From CAZNNH01 sp964574335 (GTDB taxonomy: Bacteria; Acidobacteriota; Vicinamibacteria; Fen-336), in contig CAZNNH010000266.1 of the NCBI GenBank assembly GCA_964574335.1, positions 1 through 5,965 on the forward strand: DNA of 5,965 bases, read 5' to 3'. The notes under the pieces were generated by a model, which was not told the origin of the DNA, did no database searches, and worked only from the letters and a program-made list of their open reading frames with translations. A program made the position numbers and the translations under genes. Positions 5,690-5,965 of this stretch are shown one piece after another (within the stretch, counting starts at the first letter, position 1; each line of letters starts with the position of its first letter).

Positions 5690-5759
5690 CCGGGTCGAGC
5701 CCGGCGATGCCTCCGGCATCGGGCCTGACGCCCTGGAACGGGAGTCTTTCCCGGAGGGC
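5690..5759. promoter_or_regulatory. Cluster of overlapping stem-loops, possible structured leader
   Basis: Three inverted repeats sit in 70 bases: CCGGG/CCCGG (5690-5694 with 5700-5704), a longer imperfect hairpin with GCCCG…ATGCC pairing GGCATCGGGC (5699-5724, loop TCC, three-base bulge), and GCCCT…CGGGA pairing TCCCG…AGGGC (5730-5759). The first two share bases 5700-5703 and cannot form together, as in attenuators and riboswitches. It would be in the leader of either divergent gene. It does not match the c-di-GMP-I (GEMM) consensus by eye, and high GC alone makes hairpins common. Confidence 0.3.
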
Positions 5760-5838
5760 TGGCACCCACCGGAGCCTGCCTGCCATGGACGGGGCTGCCG
5801 CGCCGGGACGGCATCCGGATTGCATGCCCATCCGGTGG

Positions 5839-5876
5839 CGTCGTCGTCCGGCTCGACCCATGAGAGACCGACGACG
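5839..5876 (+). promoter_or_regulatory. Stem-loop just before the ribosome site of the rightmost gene
   Basis: CGTCGTCG (5839-5846) and CGACGACG (5869-5876) are perfect eight-base arms with a 22-base loop, ending six bases before the GGAGG ribosome site at 5883-5887. As RNA it could affect translation of the gene at 5893; as DNA it could be a protein-binding site. Role not shown. Confidence 0.35.
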
Positions 5877-5892
5877 TGGAACGGAGGCCGTG

Positions 5893-5965
5893 ATGAAGAG
5901 GCTGACCCGCATCGGTCTGGCCGTCGGGGTAGCGGCGGTGGCCCTGGTGCCGCTCTACGGGGACA
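5893..5965 (+). CDS. N-terminus of a probable exported or membrane-anchored protein; partial at 3' end
   Basis: ATG at 5893 follows a GGAGG ribosome site (5883-5887) by five bases and opens a frame running off the window with 24 whole codons. The visible peptide begins MKRLTRIGLAVG and continues VAAVALVPLYGD. It has a basic start (Lys, two Arg) followed by about 15 hydrophobic residues, the pattern of a Sec signal peptide or N-terminal membrane anchor. No signal-peptidase I site or lipobox is clear in what is visible. The mature protein cannot be identified. A GTG at 5890 is in frame but too close to the ribosome site. The gene diverges from the diguanylate cyclase operon. Confidence 0.7.
   Translation, partial: MKRLTRIGLAVGVAAVALVPLYGD

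Larger units (their letters stand above)
5583..5892. other. Divergent intergenic region with several inverted repeats
   Basis: No convincing gene lies here; open frames on the minus strand look like GC-driven chance. It must hold promoters for the diguanylate cyclase (minus) and the exported-protein gene (plus). The least GC-rich part is about 5643-5685. A weak minus-strand -10-like CATAAG (5617-5612) is placed well for the cyclase but has no matching -35. GCAGGG-C-CCCTGC (5617-5629) is a 6+6 palindrome next to it and could be an operator. Stem-loops at 5690-5759 and 5839-5876 are listed separately. CCGGAT (5815-5820) and ATCCGG (5830-5835) form another six-base inverted repeat. Confidence 0.5.

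Noticed and set aside
5761..5778. TGGCAC upstream of the rightmost gene as a sigma-54 promoter
   Set aside because: The downstream GC is eleven rather than ten bases from the GG, and there is no TT before it.
5670..5780. c-di-GMP-I (GEMM) or fluoride riboswitch
   Set aside because: Considered because of the c-di-GMP context and hairpins, but the conserved core segments of these classes are not visible on either strand.
5613..5912. Minus-strand frames of 99 and 232 residues in and beyond the right intergenic region
   Set aside because: Compositionally biased, no ribosome site, and they overlap either the cyclase or the signal-peptide gene at 5893.

Overview
This window is GC-rich, gene-dense bacterial DNA with high third-position GC and frequent GTG starts. 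It looks like chromosome from a soil or sediment bacterium with heavy two-component signalling. A Rokubacteria/Methylomirabilota or deltaproteobacterial/Myxococcota-type genome is a guess from composition and gene style, not something the sequence proves. No tRNA, rRNA, CRISPR array, transposase or phage gene was found.

Layout: (1) 1-524, plus strand, is the 3' end of a hybrid sensor histidine kinase: the tail of the ATPase domain followed by a receiver domain. (2) 551-1639, minus strand, is a lone member of the uncharacterised NTP_transf_5 nucleotidyltransferase-like family; its end meets the kinase gene at a shared hairpin. (3) 1640-1874 is a divergent control region with a possible leaderless promoter for the nucleotidyltransferase and a very good sigma-54 (-24/-12) promoter for the next gene. 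(4) 1875-3599, plus, is a complete soluble PAS-HisKA-HATPase-receiver hybrid kinase, a close paralogue of the gene at 1-524. (5) 3630-4316, plus, encodes a protein with a degenerate receiver domain fused to a PilZ (c-di-GMP-binding) domain, probably in the same transcript as the kinase. (6) 4323-4568, minus, is a small TPR-like protein translationally linked to (7) 4581-5582, minus, a receiver-GGDEF diguanylate cyclase with intact active and inhibitory sites. (8) 5583-5892 is a divergent intergenic region with several inverted repeats. (9) 5893 to the end, plus, is the start of a gene for a probable exported or membrane-anchored protein.

Working together (inference): the window reads as a local phospho-relay/c-di-GMP node. 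The sigma-54-driven hybrid kinase senses a signal through a cytoplasmic PAS domain. A phosphorylatable receiver-GGDEF protein makes c-di-GMP, and a PilZ protein encoded convergently with it could read that c-di-GMP. The two paralogous hybrid kinases flanking the nucleotidyltransferase look like a duplication. No wholly new system is demonstrable. The least ordinary items are the sigma-54 promoter on the kinase, the pseudo-receiver-PilZ protein with Glu in place of the phospho-accepting Asp, the orphan nucleotidyltransferase between duplicated kinases, and the structured leader near the right end.
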